Shown: positions 1 through 10,607 of the stretch, piece after piece
Numbering within the stretch: the first letter of the stretch is position 1
How the letters are laid out: each line of letters opens with the position of its first letter
Assembly (NCBI GenBank): GCA_037043455.1
Contig: JAWPHD010000285.1
Location: 62,001-126,000 of the forward strand
Source of the DNA: Cyrtodaria siliqua
Taxonomy: Eukaryota > Mollusca > Bivalvia > Adapedonta > Hiatellidae
DNA length: 64,000 bases
Direction of reading: 5' to 3'
Notes under the pieces: generated by a model
The model's input: only the letters and a program-made list of their open reading frames with translations
Told to the model about the DNA's origin: nothing
Database searches by the model: none
Translations under genes and position numbers: made by a program

Positions 1-485
1 GCTTACAGTCATTTAACTGTATAACTACTGAATAAAATGATTTTTTGCGTCTACAGTACATGTATATCTGTTATTCATCGTAGCGCATTCTCAGACATAA
101 AACTAGAAGCGACGTAAAATCATGATTCTATCGGTGGCCATTTTTAATGAGTTAATGCCAATTCTCTCGCGAAAAGGATAATGAAAAATCTCCCAAATTG
201 AATTTTTTTAAATAAAAACCTTTTTTCCCCTTTTTTTTGAGAAAATTATTTATTTCTGCTTACTTAAAATGCCAAAATAAACCATGTGTCAAAATATACA
301 AAATACTTTTTTAAAAAGCTCTAGAAGTGAAATTGTCATTATTGCACAGGTACATGTAAATATTAACAGAAAAAAAAATCTTCCTATTTCTGAATCTCCA
401 AAATGTTTCTGTGATCAAGATGATAAGATCCTGTAATTTAACTACACAGTAGCAACACTGTTATTATTATAAAGCAGATATGGAA
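1..485. other. AT-rich non-coding sequence
   Basis: No open frame, splice-bounded segment or repeat structure recognised. Confidence 0.5.
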
Positions 486-664
486 TAGCTGTTAATTCTA
501 CTATCACTGTTATTATATGTGAAGCATATATAAATAAGGTAGCTGTTAATTTTACACTATCACTGTTATTATATGTGAAGCATATATAAATAAGGTAGCT
601 GTTAATTTTACACTATCACTGTTATTATATGTGAGGCATATATTAAATAAGATAGCTGTTAATT
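486..664. repeat. ~62-bp tandem repeat, about 3 copies
   Basis: Units contain TAGCTGTTAATTTTACACTA and TATGTGAAGCATATATAAAT; copies 2 and 3 are nearly identical. Confidence 0.85.
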
Positions 665-744
665 TGTCTAAGACAGCTACTTGGAATAATGTTATTGAGA
701 GGAAAAGATTGTCAGAATAAACAATGTTAATAGTAGTTATAACT

Positions 745-1640
745 AGTTACACCAATGTCAATACTACTGTTTACTTTACCATGAAGTTAGCATCATTACT
801 CCAATGGCAATAATGCTGTTTACTTTACCATGAAGTTTGCATCAGTATTCCAATGGCAATAATGCTGTTTACTTTACCATGAAGTTAGCATCATTACTCC
901 AATGGCAATAATACTGTTTACTTTACCATGAAGTTAGCATCATTACTCCAATGGCAATAATACTGTTTACTTTACCATGAAGTTAGCATCATTACTCCAA
1001 TGGCAATAATACTGTTCACTTTACCATGAAGTTAGCATCATTATTCCAATGGCAATAATACTGTTTACTTTACCATGAAGTTAGCATCATTATTCCAATG
1101 GCAATAATTCCGTTCACTTTACCATGAAGTTAGCATCATTATTCCAATGGCAATAATTCCGTTCACTTTACCATGAAGTTAGCATCATTATTCCAATGGC
1201 AATAATTCCGTTCACTTTACCATGAAGTTAGCATCATTATTCCAATGGCAATAATACTGTTTACTTTGAACATGAAGTTAACATCATTATTCCAATGGCA
1301 ATAATACTGTTTACTTTGAACATGAAGTTAACATCAGTATTCCAATGGCAATAATGCTGTTTACTTTACCATGAAGTTAGCATCAGTATTCCAATGGCAA
1401 TAATGCTGTTTACTTTACCATGAAGTTAGCATCATTATTCGAATGGCAATAATTCTGTTTACTTTGAACATGAGGTTAGCATCATTACACCAATGCCAAT
1501 ACTACTGTTTACTTTGAACATGAAGTTAGCATCATTACACCAATGCCAATAATTCTGTTTACTTTGAATATGAAGTTAGCATCATTACACCAATGGCAAT
1601 AATGCTGTTTACTTTGAACATGAAGTTAGCATCATTATTG
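745..1640. repeat. 49-bp minisatellite, about 18 copies
   Basis: The unit starts CCAATGGCAATAATACTG and continues TTTACTTTACCATGAAGTTA, spaced 49 bp (801, 850, 899 and so on). Variants cluster (ATTCCG versus ATACTG blocks), indicating local duplication of unit groups. Confidence 0.92.
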
Positions 1641-1741
1641 ATCGGAATGAGAAGCATCACTTTTTTGTTTTATTTATCTCCTTTTTACTGAATGAGTTCT
1701 CCAAAATGTCTTTAAACTCTTGACACATACACATGATACAT

Positions 1742-2376
1742 CCAGGGCCTTTTTTTACCTTGTTTAACAGAGGCCTTCAACATTACACGGTCCCACCTTA
1801 ATTCCATTACGCAATGGGAAATCTTATATTAACAGCATTTTATAATGGATATTTCAACAATAAAACATGTTTAAAAACATATTTTACTGAAAAACAAATG
1901 GGATAACCTGTTTACAATTACCTTTTAAATGTTTCAATTTTACAAAGTGCAAATTTTTAAAGCCGAAATTAAGGTTTTATTTCATAACCTCAGCTAACCC
2001 TGTTTTCGCTTCTTGGAGAAGGGGTTGGATGGGGTATGAAAGGTAATACTTAGACCTGTAATGAAGCCCTCTTCCCAACTAAAATCTTGACTGTTTTTTC
2101 CCAACTGTGGCAGATTTTTTTCCCAATCAGAAGGCCCTAGTCTCTCAGAATTTGAGAAGACACATTAATTCTTAATCTGTGTTTGTCTGTTGAATGAGTT
2201 CTGACTGAGAAGTCAAATAAATAATGGATGGAAATATAAGTAAAGCATAGTATTGCCATATGTATTGAATTGATGAAATCTTACGTCTTTCTCAAAATGA
2301 GAAATAAGCACTTTTTTTTCTTCTGAAAATGGACAGGCCTGGGCCTCTTCCCAATTTGTGGGAAACAGCCCTGGTA
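1742..2376. mobile_element. Possible hAT-like element hosting a nested MITE
   Basis: CAGGGCC near 1742 and an inverted GGCCCAG/CAGCCCTG near 2340-2376 with repeated TTCCCAA motifs look like diverged terminal inverted repeats of a hAT-type element. The MITE at 1781-2063 would be inserted within it. No clean 8-bp target duplication was found, so this is weak. Confidence 0.25.
1781..2063 (-). mobile_element. MITE family A, copy 1
   Basis: The reverse complement of this segment matches 27671-27941 along its length (for example TTCGCTTCTTGGAGAAGGGG against CCCCTTCTCCAAGAAGCGAA). Ends read CATTACACGGTCCC and, inverted, CATTACAGGTCTA, matching the terminal repeats of copy 2. Confidence 0.75.
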
Positions 2377-3925
2377 TCCTTTAAACATGAAGCATTATGC
2401 AACCAATTTCAATAAAAGGATTTCAGAGTAAAGTAAGCGCATTTCTTTCCAGTGGTGTAGTGGAATGTTTGTTAATGTAAAGGCTATATAACGAGTTTAA
2501 CAGTGAGAATTAAAAGACTTGCATATTGTATGATTATTAAGAAACAGAATCAATAGTAAATTGTTACAAATGAATATGCTATATTATATAACACACAATT
2601 ACACATTTTTACAACTAGTTAAAGCGGTAATAAGCCTTTAATGCTTTCACTGCCACAGTCAAAAACATTGATTTTACGACCAGTGTAGGACCAAAGTAAC
2701 ATGCAAACTATGTTTAGACTGATCACTGTTCTCCACTCAAAAACAATGTTTTCCATAACACTTTATATATAAAATATTACCAGAATGTTTGAATTCAAAT
2801 TTTAGCAGACGACATTCGAAATGTGGCGGTATAAGGGCTAATGCAGTGTTATAACAAAGTTCAGAGCAATATAACATAAAGCTTTAAAGTACATAGCAAT
2901 ACAACATAAAGCTTTAAAGCCACAGTATGTGTGTTTTCAACATTAACAGAGATGATGACACACTTTGTGTCGCTTATTAGGTGTATAGTTTTATTATCGT
3001 TTGCAAAGTTTATTTCTATTCTTTTGCATGGATAGCATAGTTTCCTTTAAATACATATGGGTATTACTTAGTTACTTTGTCAGCTGTTTGATTTTACGTT
3101 TTAATATGCATTTTCTGCCTTTAATAAATATTAAGATGATTTGTATTTGCACAAACAACACAGCTTTCTTTGATTTGGTACAGAAATTATTTTGTAGGTT
3201 TTAAATGCATTATTTCTTTTAGGTTAGTAAGGTTTTTAGAGTTTGTTGTACTATTTTCAACTCTTCTTTTTTTTGTTAAAGATATGTTCAAAAAGATAAG
3301 ATTTATTCTTCAATGTATTATCATGATTATGACAAATATTGCATTGTATTTGTGTAACTATGATCACTTTGCCAACTCTCACTTCACTGTGTATTTATGT
3401 TAGTAAGCTCATTTTGTCAACAAATATAACTTTTTACAACGCTGAAGAACAACAGTATCAGGTGTTGTACCTGTATGTTCCTGGAGTTAACGAATTTGGC
3501 TTTTATTTTGTGACAAAAAAACAACAACAGGTTAAGTTAATTATCATGCATTTGTTATTTAAAAAGTAATTTGAACAAAACAGTAGAAATATTATGTACT
3601 GAATTATGCAAACCTTCAAAATGTGTTGGTTTACTGTTTCCCTACCGACTCATGGAAAGGGCTCTACTCAAATCTTTGTGTAGCAATTCTATACTATTTA
3701 AATATTTAATCTTTTTTTTTTTGTTTTCTTAAGGTTCGACATCTTTAACATGTTTAAACAAAGACGCATACCTATCTGACCACTTATATAATCCTTGGTC
3801 GGGAAACAGCAGACAATTATTTTTAAGGTGTTTTTAGATGTGTACAACATATGACTGGAAACAGATTTTAATCCAGTGACATTTGTATGCACTGTTACCA
3901 TGGTATCCACCCATGAAAAAATTAC
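2064..3925. other. AT-rich intergenic or intronic sequence
   Basis: Short ORFs around 3000-3570 are AT-rich and hydrophobic-looking with no recognisable protein. Nothing else is supported apart from the possible hAT end near 2376. Confidence 0.5.
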
Positions 3926-4053
3926 CTTCTTCTGACTGACCGCCATTGTTCGCACGCAGCCGATGTTAATTTCTCTCGAGGCAGGAACATTGGTATCGTC
4001 CTTGGCGACGCTATTTAAAGTGACGAGCAGCGGTGTCATTTGTTGCTTCATCT
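3926..4053 (-). CDS. CFAP74: CFAP74-like exon beyond the Polinton
   Basis: Acceptor TTCTATTCAG and donor AAGAAG|GTAATT bound 128 nt (two bases plus 42 codons). The peptide is MKQQMTPLLVTLNSVAKDDT, then NVPASREINIGCVRTMAVSQ and KK; the 'R.INIGC.......KK' ending is the start of an ASH domain. GC content is well above the flanking intron. It shares strand and domain type with the exons at 16-42 kb, so it is read as a 3' exon of the same gene. It could instead be an exon of another minus-strand gene. Confidence 0.65.
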
Positions 4054-4427
4054 CTGAATAGAATAAAGCAAACTTTGATTAACAGTAGTCAGATGTCAGG
4101 GAAAGGCGACCACGAATTTAGATTCATAGGCAGACAAAAGTTTTCGAAAAAACATTGTTTAACAGGTTATTTTATGCCACTGTTGTCTATTGTTCATATC
4201 AGAATGCATACCATTTTGTAGATTTAAGATTCCTCCCCACCTCATCTTGAATCTGTAAGTTATGACCCAGGTGTTATGTCCCCAGGGGTTGAAACTACTC
4301 TGGGGTCAATGCTGGTCGGATGGTTGTATCCGCCTGTTCATGCCAAGTAAGTAATTTTAAATCCGTTTAACCAAGCACATACAACAACGTTAATCACCTA
4401 CCTTCTTCTTCTAGCTGCACAACTGGT

Positions 4428-5530
4428 TTAACAGCTAATGATTCTATGTTTGGTAATAATGGCCTCAACTAATACCCCAATAATCATACCAAAGGCAGTC
4501 AAAATACTAACAATAGTAATACCTTGCTCTTTGAATAATGTTTTTATTCTCTCACCCAATGTTGTGTCTTCTTTTATCACCTTATTTATAGTTTCTTTTA
4601 TCCTGTTTATTTGACTGCGTAATGCTTCTTTGTTTTCACTCGCCGCTTCAAGTCGTGCACTTTTTTCATCTTCGAAGTGTTTTATTCTGTCACGTATGCG
4701 CTCTTGTTGAAACTTATCCTCCTGCCCGGGAGTGCTAACCTGTTCTAATTTTTGTTTTTCTTTTGTTATGTCTTTATCAAGCTCATTAAGCTTTGAGAGA
4801 TTATTAGTTAGTTCTCCAAGAAAGCTTTGCAATCTCTTATCTAAACCTCGTATCTCTCGCAGTGTTAGATCTTCTGGTTGAACAGTAGGATGAGTTTCAT
4901 CTATTATATTACTCAAATCACTCTCAATTATATTTACAGCATCTACTGTATTTTGTACATCTTCAGTTGTTGAAAATGTTTGCAATGGTATATTTTCTGC
5001 AGCGATGGTATCTCTTGTTTTTGCCAAGGCTGCTAATTCTGCCCTGCCCTGAGCCTTTCTTTCACGTGGAACTAAATAATCATACATTTTTAAATTATTT
5101 TTCACGAAGTCAATGCCATGTTTTCTAACTAAAGTGTCCAGCATATAAAACTTGATTGGTTCGTTTGGATTATTTCCCTTATAATAGGTAAGTGAACATC
5201 ATTCTCCCCCAACTGAACTGCATATAACATTGTTCTACCGTTTTTATCCTCAGCCACTCTGAAATCATTTTTATAATCAATTCCACTGATCTCAGCATTA
5301 ACTTCAGTAAAAAATTGATCTACTAACAACCTTTTTTGTGTAAGCTGTTCTTTTGTTTCATCTTCCCCTTCAAGCTGATTAATATGGTTATTTTCATTTA
5401 CAATTTGTCTCTGGAATTCTGAGCCAGGTTGTATACATTCTGATTCTTCATCAAGTAATTCACTTACATAAGCATCCACATCTTCAACATTTGGATCAGA
5501 CGTAGGATTTTCAAATCCTCCTTCAGCCAT
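4428..5530 (-). pseudogene. Polinton coiled-coil membrane protein, frameshifted
   Basis: Two overlapping minus ORFs, 5129-5530 (133 aa, acidic N-terminal part) and 4428-5144 (238 aa), look like one gene split by a one-base frameshift between about 5150 and 5195: the 238-aa frame is open upstream of its first ATG and the 133-aa frame ends in unrelated residues just after the overlap. The second part is rich in Glu/Lys with heptad-like spacing (coiled coil about residues 85-190) and has one membrane segment at about 208-230, followed by only eight residues. The gene is divergent to the capsid gene across a 47-bp spacer. Function unknown; this family often has a longer C-terminal region (from recall), so truncation is suspected. 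Confidence 0.65.
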
Positions 5531-5577
5531 TAGTTATTTTATTTAATTTTAAAAAATATATTTAAAAAATAAAAACA
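5531..5577. promoter_or_regulatory. Bidirectional AT-rich promoter spacer with TTTTAAAAAATA box
   Basis: The 47 bp between the divergent coiled-coil and capsid genes contain TTTTAAAAAATATATTTAAA and then AAAAATAAAAACA directly before the capsid ATG. The same box type recurs before 8656 and 8899. Confidence 0.5.
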
Positions 5578-6780
5578 ATGTCAGCTGACGGAAACAAACT
5601 TAACCCTCATAGAAAACTAAGAGAGCCTCATGGTGCCAAAGGCATCCGCACAAGTGTAGTAATAACTAATAATCCCTCAACAATAGACCAAAACCAGCAA
5701 CTGCTCGTGAGATTTCCCAATCTAAGTACTAATGATGTGATAGTTCCACGTACTGCTCGTTTTGCCTTTGAAATAGAACTTAAAAGCAGAACAGACGCCA
5801 ACGCTACTATATATCAGAATCTAGGCAGAGCAATTGTGAAAAAAATGACAATAAGAATAAGTGGCAATGAAGTCATGTCAATAGATGACAGTGATATATA
5901 TCATTGTTATGTAGATTTATGGAAAAACCCTACTGAACGAGCAAACACAGCTTACCAAGGTATTGGTAAAGCAAACATGTTAAAACATAGAGTTGGTGCG
6001 GGTGATAAATCCTCTGACACCGAAGATGAAGCTATAGCAGCAGTTTACGGAAATAGATTTTGTATTCCACTGGACTTTGAAATGTTAGAAAGTCATATGC
6101 CATTTTATCAAGCGGGGCTTGGTGATAGGTTAGAATATGAATTAACGTTTAACGATTATAACAAAGTTATCAAAAGCAGTGATGCTGATGCATCTTATGT
6201 AATAAAAAATATCTGCTTGGAATTTGATACGGTTAGTGGTGTTGAATTAGCCAGAAAAATAAGACAGCAAAACAATGGTAAGATGTATTTTATGTATGAT
6301 CGTATCTTGCGACATAGACAAATAATAGCAAACAAATCTGAAACCCTTTGGAACATCAACATTAATACACCAGCACGGAGCATGAAATGTATTTTAATGC
6401 TGTTTGAAGACCCAAACAGAACAGGTACGGAATCCTTTTACAACCCAAAGATTGAAAAGGTTGAAATGACAATAGAGGGCGTACCAAATCAGTTGTATAG
6501 TCAGGGCATGAAGGCATATCAACATTGGGATGAAATCAACAAATATTTTGCCTTGACATCAAAACGAAACAAAGAGACAGACATAGTGGCAAAGGACTTA
6601 TACTTTAACAATGTTTCTCTTGAGACTTATCTGACAAAATCATATGCTTTGTGGCTTGACCTTAGAACATGTGATGACAATTTATTACACGGCAGTGGAA
6701 GAAGAATAAAAAACGGCAGTGAAGGCATAACGATACTAATAAATAAAAAAGCAGATGCAGATCAACCTTTAAATATTTAA
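5578..6780 (+). CDS. Polinton major capsid-like protein (double jelly-roll type)
   Basis: A 400-aa ORF starting MSADGNKLNPHRK, intact from ATG to TAA. It is rich in beta-prone sequence with no signal peptide, and its size and position beside the packaging ATPase match the Polinton capsid gene. By recall it resembles invertebrate proteins annotated as F54H12.2-like, which have been placed in the double jelly-roll capsid group. I cannot run a structure comparison, so the capsid role is inference from family and context. The start ATG follows a TTTAAAAAATA box. This is the best preserved gene of the element. Confidence 0.7.
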   Translation: MSADGNKLNPHRKLREPHGAKGIRTSVVITNNPSTIDQNQQLLVRFPNLSTNDVIVPRTARFAFEIELKSRTDANATIYQNLGRAIVKKMTIRISGNEVMSIDDSDIYHCYVDLWKNPTERANTAYQGIGKANMLKHRVGAGDKSSDTEDEAIAAVYGNRFCIPLDFEMLESHMPFYQAGLGDRLEYELTFNDYNKVIKSSDADASYVIKNICLEFDTVSGVELARKIRQQNNGKMYFMYDRILRHRQIIANKSETLWNININTPARSMKCILMLFEDPNRTGTESFYNPKIEKVEMTIEGVPNQLYSQGMKAYQHWDEINKYFALTSKRNKETDIVAKDLYFNNVSLETYLTKSYALWLDLRTCDDNLLHGSGRRIKNGSEGITILINKKADADQPLNI

Positions 6781-6817
6781 ATATATATAATTCAAGACGC
6801 GCAAATCAATTTCGAAG

Positions 6818-7483
6818 ATGGAAGAATCAAAGAATCACTATACTAGTTTGCACAAACAAAAATATCCTAAATATTCACACAGTGCCATTATATTTGGTCA
6901 GACAGGCTGTGGCAAAACAGAGTTTGTTCTTGACATACTTGAACAAGAGTATGTTGGAGTTTTTGAACATATAATTATATTGTGAACAACCATAGAGTGG
7001 AACGAGGCTTATAAAAATAGATCCTGGATAGGAGATGTAAGAAACCCAAAAGATAAAAAAATAATAATTGTCAATTCCGTTAGCAACGGCAAAGAAATGC
7101 TGCAAGAACTGTTGCGTTTATTTTTCAAACAATATGCTGGCAAGCCCACACTATACATCATTGATGATTGCTCCGCTACAAAAGAATTAACAAAGAAAAA
7201 AGATATGTTGTCAGAGTTGGCATTTTCTGGTCGTCACGCCAAACAATCAGTGTGGGTTATTTCACAGAGATATAATTCTGTATTAAAAGATTTAAGAGAG
7301 CAAGCAAAATGGTTGTGTATGTTTTACACCAAGGAAAGAGATAGTTATGAAAATTGTTTGAGAGAAAATGATGTTATTCCGACGCTAGAGGAGAGAACCA
7401 GAATAAGAAAAGCTTTAGCTAAGACTAAATATTCCAAGTTAATTTTGAGGACTGACCAACCAACTGGTTATTGGGTTGAATAA
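6818..7483 (+). pseudogene. Polinton packaging ATPase (FtsK/A32-type), one in-frame TGA
   Basis: Reading from ATG 6818 gives 221 codons. Walker A GQTGCGKT is at residues 27-34, Walker B LYIIDDC with Asp 116-117, followed by a polar motif GRHAKQSVWVISQRYN. This order and size are those of genome-packaging ATPases of Polintons and related dsDNA viruses, which drive DNA into the capsid. A TGA at 6983-6985 (codon 56) interrupts the frame, leaving an open segment from 7097. The gene starts 37 bp after the capsid stop codon in the same direction. Confidence 0.85.
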
Positions 7484-7788
7484 TTACTTTTTTCTAACTG
7501 TTGGTAATAGTAATACTAACAGTAAAGTAGCAATGTTAATAGCAATACTGACATGAAAATATAATGAAAATATCGAAAAATATAGTAATGCTTATAGCAT
7601 TGCTCATAGCAAATTAGTAATGTTAATAGCAATGCTTGCAGCAAATTAATAATGTTAATAAAAAAATAGCAATATTAATAACAATGCTATTAACAATACT
7701 AACAATTACTAGTTGCATGAATATCGCAGCTGGTTGTTTTGTGTTTTATATTTATTTCAAGATAAAAAATAAGATTACTAATATAAAA
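7484..7788 (+). repeat. AT-rich spacer with degenerate 'taatagcaat' repeats
   Basis: Between the ATPase stop and the next likely start codon the sequence consists of imperfect copies of TAATAGCAATACT/GCT. An ORF runs through part of it (from 7636), but the repetitive, hydrophobic N-terminal extension it would add looks like translated spacer. Confidence 0.6.
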
Positions 7789-8277
7789 ATGAATGCGGAA
7801 GAACTATTACAAGATATATCAGAAGGTTTCACGGAACGTGTTGAATCAAAGCAACAAGAAACAAAAAAAGAAAGATTATCAGCCATAGTGGCTGGCGGCG
7901 GTAGTCGTCAATATTTGGGTAAAGACATACAACTCACAAATATAGATAGTATGCCCGCGGATGAAATTAACAAACTTTACTGCAGATATGAAGCAAGGCT
8001 TGGGGCAAGCATGACCAAGACTTTAGGCAATTCTTTTATTAACTTGTATGTGATGGGAGTATCAAAATATTTTAATGTAACCAAACCACCAAAACTGATA
8101 GAAGATTTGGAGGAAGACCAATTTATTAATCATACTTTGACAAGTGCTTGTTGTGAGTTGTATTACAGGTATGGGATGTGCTTAGCGCCATTTACAGCAA
8201 TACTGACAACTGTTAGACATATTGATTTTAATAAAAATAAAAATATAGATAATATAAATGGAGAACCAAGAGAGTGA
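7789..8277 (+). CDS. Polinton conserved protein of unknown role, 162 aa
   Basis: The frame is open from 7636, but I place the start at ATG 7789 because the sequence before it is simple repeat and ATATAAAAATG resembles the start context of neighbouring genes. The protein begins MNAEELLQDISEGF, has a Gly-rich patch (VAGGGSRQ) and a helical core containing YEARLGASMTKTLG and ELYYRYGMCLAPFTA. The same kind of protein accompanies capsid and ATPase genes in related invertebrate elements (recall). It overlaps the next gene by 17 bp. Probably virion-related by position; function unknown. Confidence 0.6.
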   Translation: MNAEELLQDISEGFTERVESKQQETKKERLSAIVAGGGSRQYLGKDIQLTNIDSMPADEINKLYCRYEARLGASMTKTLGNSFINLYVMGVSKYFNVTKPPKLIEDLEEDQFINHTLTSACCELYYRYGMCLAPFTAILTTVRHIDFNKNKNIDNINGEPRE

Positions 8278-8625
8278 AGTTATACCTGTTGTTACACAAC
8301 CTATTGAACAACAAAAAGTAAAAATCCAAAACGAATAGAGGCTGGGAAAAAAGGACCAGTAGCAAGAAAGGCAAAGCGTCAGGATGCAAAGCAAGATGCT
8401 GCAAAGCAAGATGCTGCAAAGCAAGATGAAATAACAAAAATAACAATAGGTGAAGAGAAACCAGAAATCAAAATAAACCTATACAAAAATTATATTCCAC
8501 CGTGTCTGGTTTTATTAGGCATTGCTGGGTTGGGTTTGTATATTTATAACAAAAAATCTGCTACGCAACCTGCAGTTGTGCAACCTGTTCATGTTGCACC
8601 AAAAGACCCGTTTGATTTTCAATAA
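8261..8625 (+). pseudogene. Polinton single-pass membrane protein, frameshifted
   Basis: ATG 8261 opens MENQESEVIPVVTQPIEQQK and soon meets a TAG at about 8336. In the +1 frame, from about 8320, the sequence continues KNPKRIEAGKKGPVARKAKR, three QDAAK-type repeats, a membrane segment (LVLLGIAGLGLYIY) and a short Pro/Val-rich tail ending at TAA 8625. A one-base indel around 8310-8325 explains the break. A basic N-terminal part plus one membrane helix suggests a virion membrane or vertex protein, but this is inference. Confidence 0.62.
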
Positions 8626-8655
8626 TTTATTTTTAAAAAATAATCATATAAAAAA

Positions 8656-8874
8656 ATGGCAGCAAGTATTGACGGAAAACAAATTGTAAATATGGTGTAT
8701 CACGCTGGAGTGGAAACACTTTTAACTGTTGCATATTCTGAGATTAGCAAAAAACTACTAAAAAGACCAGCACCCAAAGTGGATTTTAATATTATAATGG
8801 ATATAATGTTAGCAATGGCTACAAAGGATATGCTGATTAAGCAAGGTATTATTCCTGCGGATATTATGAAATAA
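8656..8874 (+). CDS. Polinton small protein, 72 aa
   Basis: Starts MAASIDGKQIVNMVYHAGVE after the box ATTTTTAAAAAATAA, 30 bp behind the preceding stop. It has two weakly hydrophobic helical stretches separated by a basic RPAPK segment. The frame is intact. No function recognised; position within the structural block suggests a minor virion component. Confidence 0.6.
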   Translation: MAASIDGKQIVNMVYHAGVETLLTVAYSEISKKLLKRPAPKVDFNIIMDIMLAMATKDMLIKQGIIPADIMK

Positions 8875-8898
8875 TTTTTAAAAATATATATAAAAAAA

Positions 8899-9318
8899 AT
8901 GGCAAGTGCAGTAGCAATGATGATAGGTGGCGCATTAACAAATGCATTGGCATTTAGCGGTTCAAATTATTTCTTTTCAAAAATGGGAAGTCATTCAGAC
9001 GAGGAAAGACAAAGGCATGACAAAGCCGTGGAACAATTGGAAGCAGCACAAGCGGAGTGGAATAAAAAAAGAACAGAGAGATTAGATTTTATTAATAAGC
9101 AACTGCAAAAGGAGCATCATGCAGAGCAGACTTTTGATGATGTAGACCAAGCTATGAAACAGTATTATTATACAACTGGCAAACATTTGCTTTTGGAACC
9201 GGAGCCCAAGTTGAGTGATTTTTATACACCATCTCCGGATCAACAAAATAGAGAAATTACGTTTATTGTGGTGGGCATGGCTGCAACTGGATTTGCGGCG
9301 TACAAATTGATTTCATAA
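8899..9318 (+). CDS. Polinton protein with two terminal membrane segments, 139 aa
   Basis: Begins MASAVAMMIGGALTNALAFS, a hydrophobic N-terminus, then a charged helix (about residues 33-85, SDEERQRHDKAVEQLEAAQ and onward), a LSDFYTPSPDQQ linker and a C-terminal hydrophobic segment at about 120-139. The start lies 24 bp after the previous stop, immediately behind TTTTTAAAAATATATATAAA. Proteins of this shape are a common companion in invertebrate Polintons (recall); role unknown. The ORF is intact. Confidence 0.65.
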   Translation: MASAVAMMIGGALTNALAFSGSNYFFSKMGSHSDEERQRHDKAVEQLEAAQAEWNKKRTERLDFINKQLQKEHHAEQTFDDVDQAMKQYYYTTGKHLLLEPEPKLSDFYTPSPDQQNREITFIVVGMAATGFAAYKLIS

Positions 9319-9422
9319 AAAAAAGTTTAAAACTATAATTACTTTGGAAAGACTAAGTCATATGCATGATACCTATTTTTGTTGTTGTTTTTACATGGTT
9401 TCAATCCAAGTGGCCGAATATA

Positions 9423-9650
9423 TTATGGTGGTTTAGCACTCTTCTCTATTTTATTTTTGAGATGATCGGGCGCCCATACTTCACCGTTATCTAATAATGT
9501 CAGTACCATGGATAGACCATATTCAGTATCCAGTATTTTCGTATCTGTAATAGTGTATATTTTATTTATTTCCAAGTCTGTCCATTTCTTTGTGCTATTT
9601 TGATATTGCTCTTCAAGCAGTTCATCAAATCGTGCAGTTGTGATTTCCAT
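9423..9650 (-). CDS. Polinton 75-aa protein, possible OB-fold
   Basis: Starts MEITTARFDELLEEQYQNST, and its core reads LEINKIYTITDTKILDTEYG then LSMVLTLLDNGEVWAPDHL. The alternation of short beta-like segments around a Gly-containing turn looks like a small OB-fold, as in single-strand DNA-binding proteins; this is a guess from pattern only. It is divergent to the integrase across a 42-bp AT-rich spacer. The ORF is intact, which is notable among broken neighbours. Confidence 0.55.
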   Translation of the reverse strand: MEITTARFDELLEEQYQNSTKKWTDLEINKIYTITDTKILDTEYGLSMVLTLLDNGEVWAPDHLKNKIEKSAKPP

Positions 9651-9692
9651 TTTTTCTTTATAGTTATATACATTTTAATCTTTAGTAGAAAA

Positions 9693-10607
9693 ATGGAAAA
9701 AAATTATTACAGCTCAAAAGGATTTTAGAGAGGTTACTCGGCAGTTAAAAAATTGTCAAAAGAGGCTGGTGGCAGTGAAAAAAAGGCATTTGAATTTTTA
9801 AATAAACAAGCAGTGTGGCAGATTTATTTACCCGCACCAAAAAAAATAGTTAGACCCAGGTTTGATGTTTCTGCTAAGAATGGTGTGCATCAAGCTGATT
9901 TGTTATTTTTACCGCATGATACTCTTGGCTTTGGCCGTGGACGCAAGACATATAAATATGCATTGACTGTGGTTGATATTGCGAGTAGATACAAAGAAGC
10001 AGAGCCACTGACTTCCAAGGATAGTAAAGAAGTTGCCAAAGCATTTGAGAAAATATACAGTCGGCATCTGAAATATCCAAAATTATTACAAGTGGATCCA
10101 GGCAGAGAATTTATGGGTGCAGTATCGCAGTTGATGGCAAAACATAAAGTAAATATCAGACGAGGCAGAACAGAAATACACAGAGACCAAGCTTTAGAGG
10201 AAAGATTTAACAGAATATTAGCTGAAAGATTGTTTGGCTATCAGTATGCTAAGGAAATAGATTCCCAAAAACGTAATAGAGAATGGGTAAAGAGATTACC
10301 AGAAGTTGTTAAAGCAATAAATGTGGAAACAAAAAAGCCCCCTCCTGTTGAAACAAAAATATTAAAAGGTGATCCTATCTGTATGAATGCTAGTGTAAGA
10401 TATTTATATCAACCCGGGGAACAAGAAGGTGGAAGACGCAGAGCAACTGATCCAATGTGGAGTGTAGATTTTCACAAGATTAAAAGTTATATGGTGACGC
10501 AAGGTATAAGAGTTTATTATTTGAAATTACCAGCGCCACAGAGAGGATTTGTCAAAGAAGAATTACTTATTTTTCCTGCTGATACCCAAATTCATAAGTT
10601 TTTATAG
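9693..10607 (+). pseudogene. Polinton DDE integrase (rve type), early TAG
   Basis: The likely start is ATG 9693, but a TAG at 9726-9728 (codon 12) interrupts before a long open frame to TAG 10605-10607. Numbering from 9693, catalytic candidates are Asp69 (HQADLLF), Asp135 (LQVDPGREF) and Glu169/170 (ALEERFN), a spacing close to the retroviral DD35E pattern. The product would cut and join element ends. It converges with the polymerase gene: the two reading frames overlap by 16 bp at 10592-10607. Any active initiation would need a codon downstream of the stop, so it is scored as broken. Confidence 0.85.

Noticed and set aside
745..1640. CRISPR-like array
   Set aside because: Units are contiguous 49-bp tandem copies without unique spacers, in an animal genome.
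3001..3569. Three small overlapping plus-strand ORFs
   Set aside because: AT-rich, overlapping frames with composition-driven Phe/Ile/Leu content and no recognisable family or splice context.
7636..7788. N-terminal extension of the 162-aa Polinton protein as a signal peptide
   Set aside because: The extension is encoded by a degenerate TAATAGCAAT repeat; the downstream ATG has the context of neighbouring starts.
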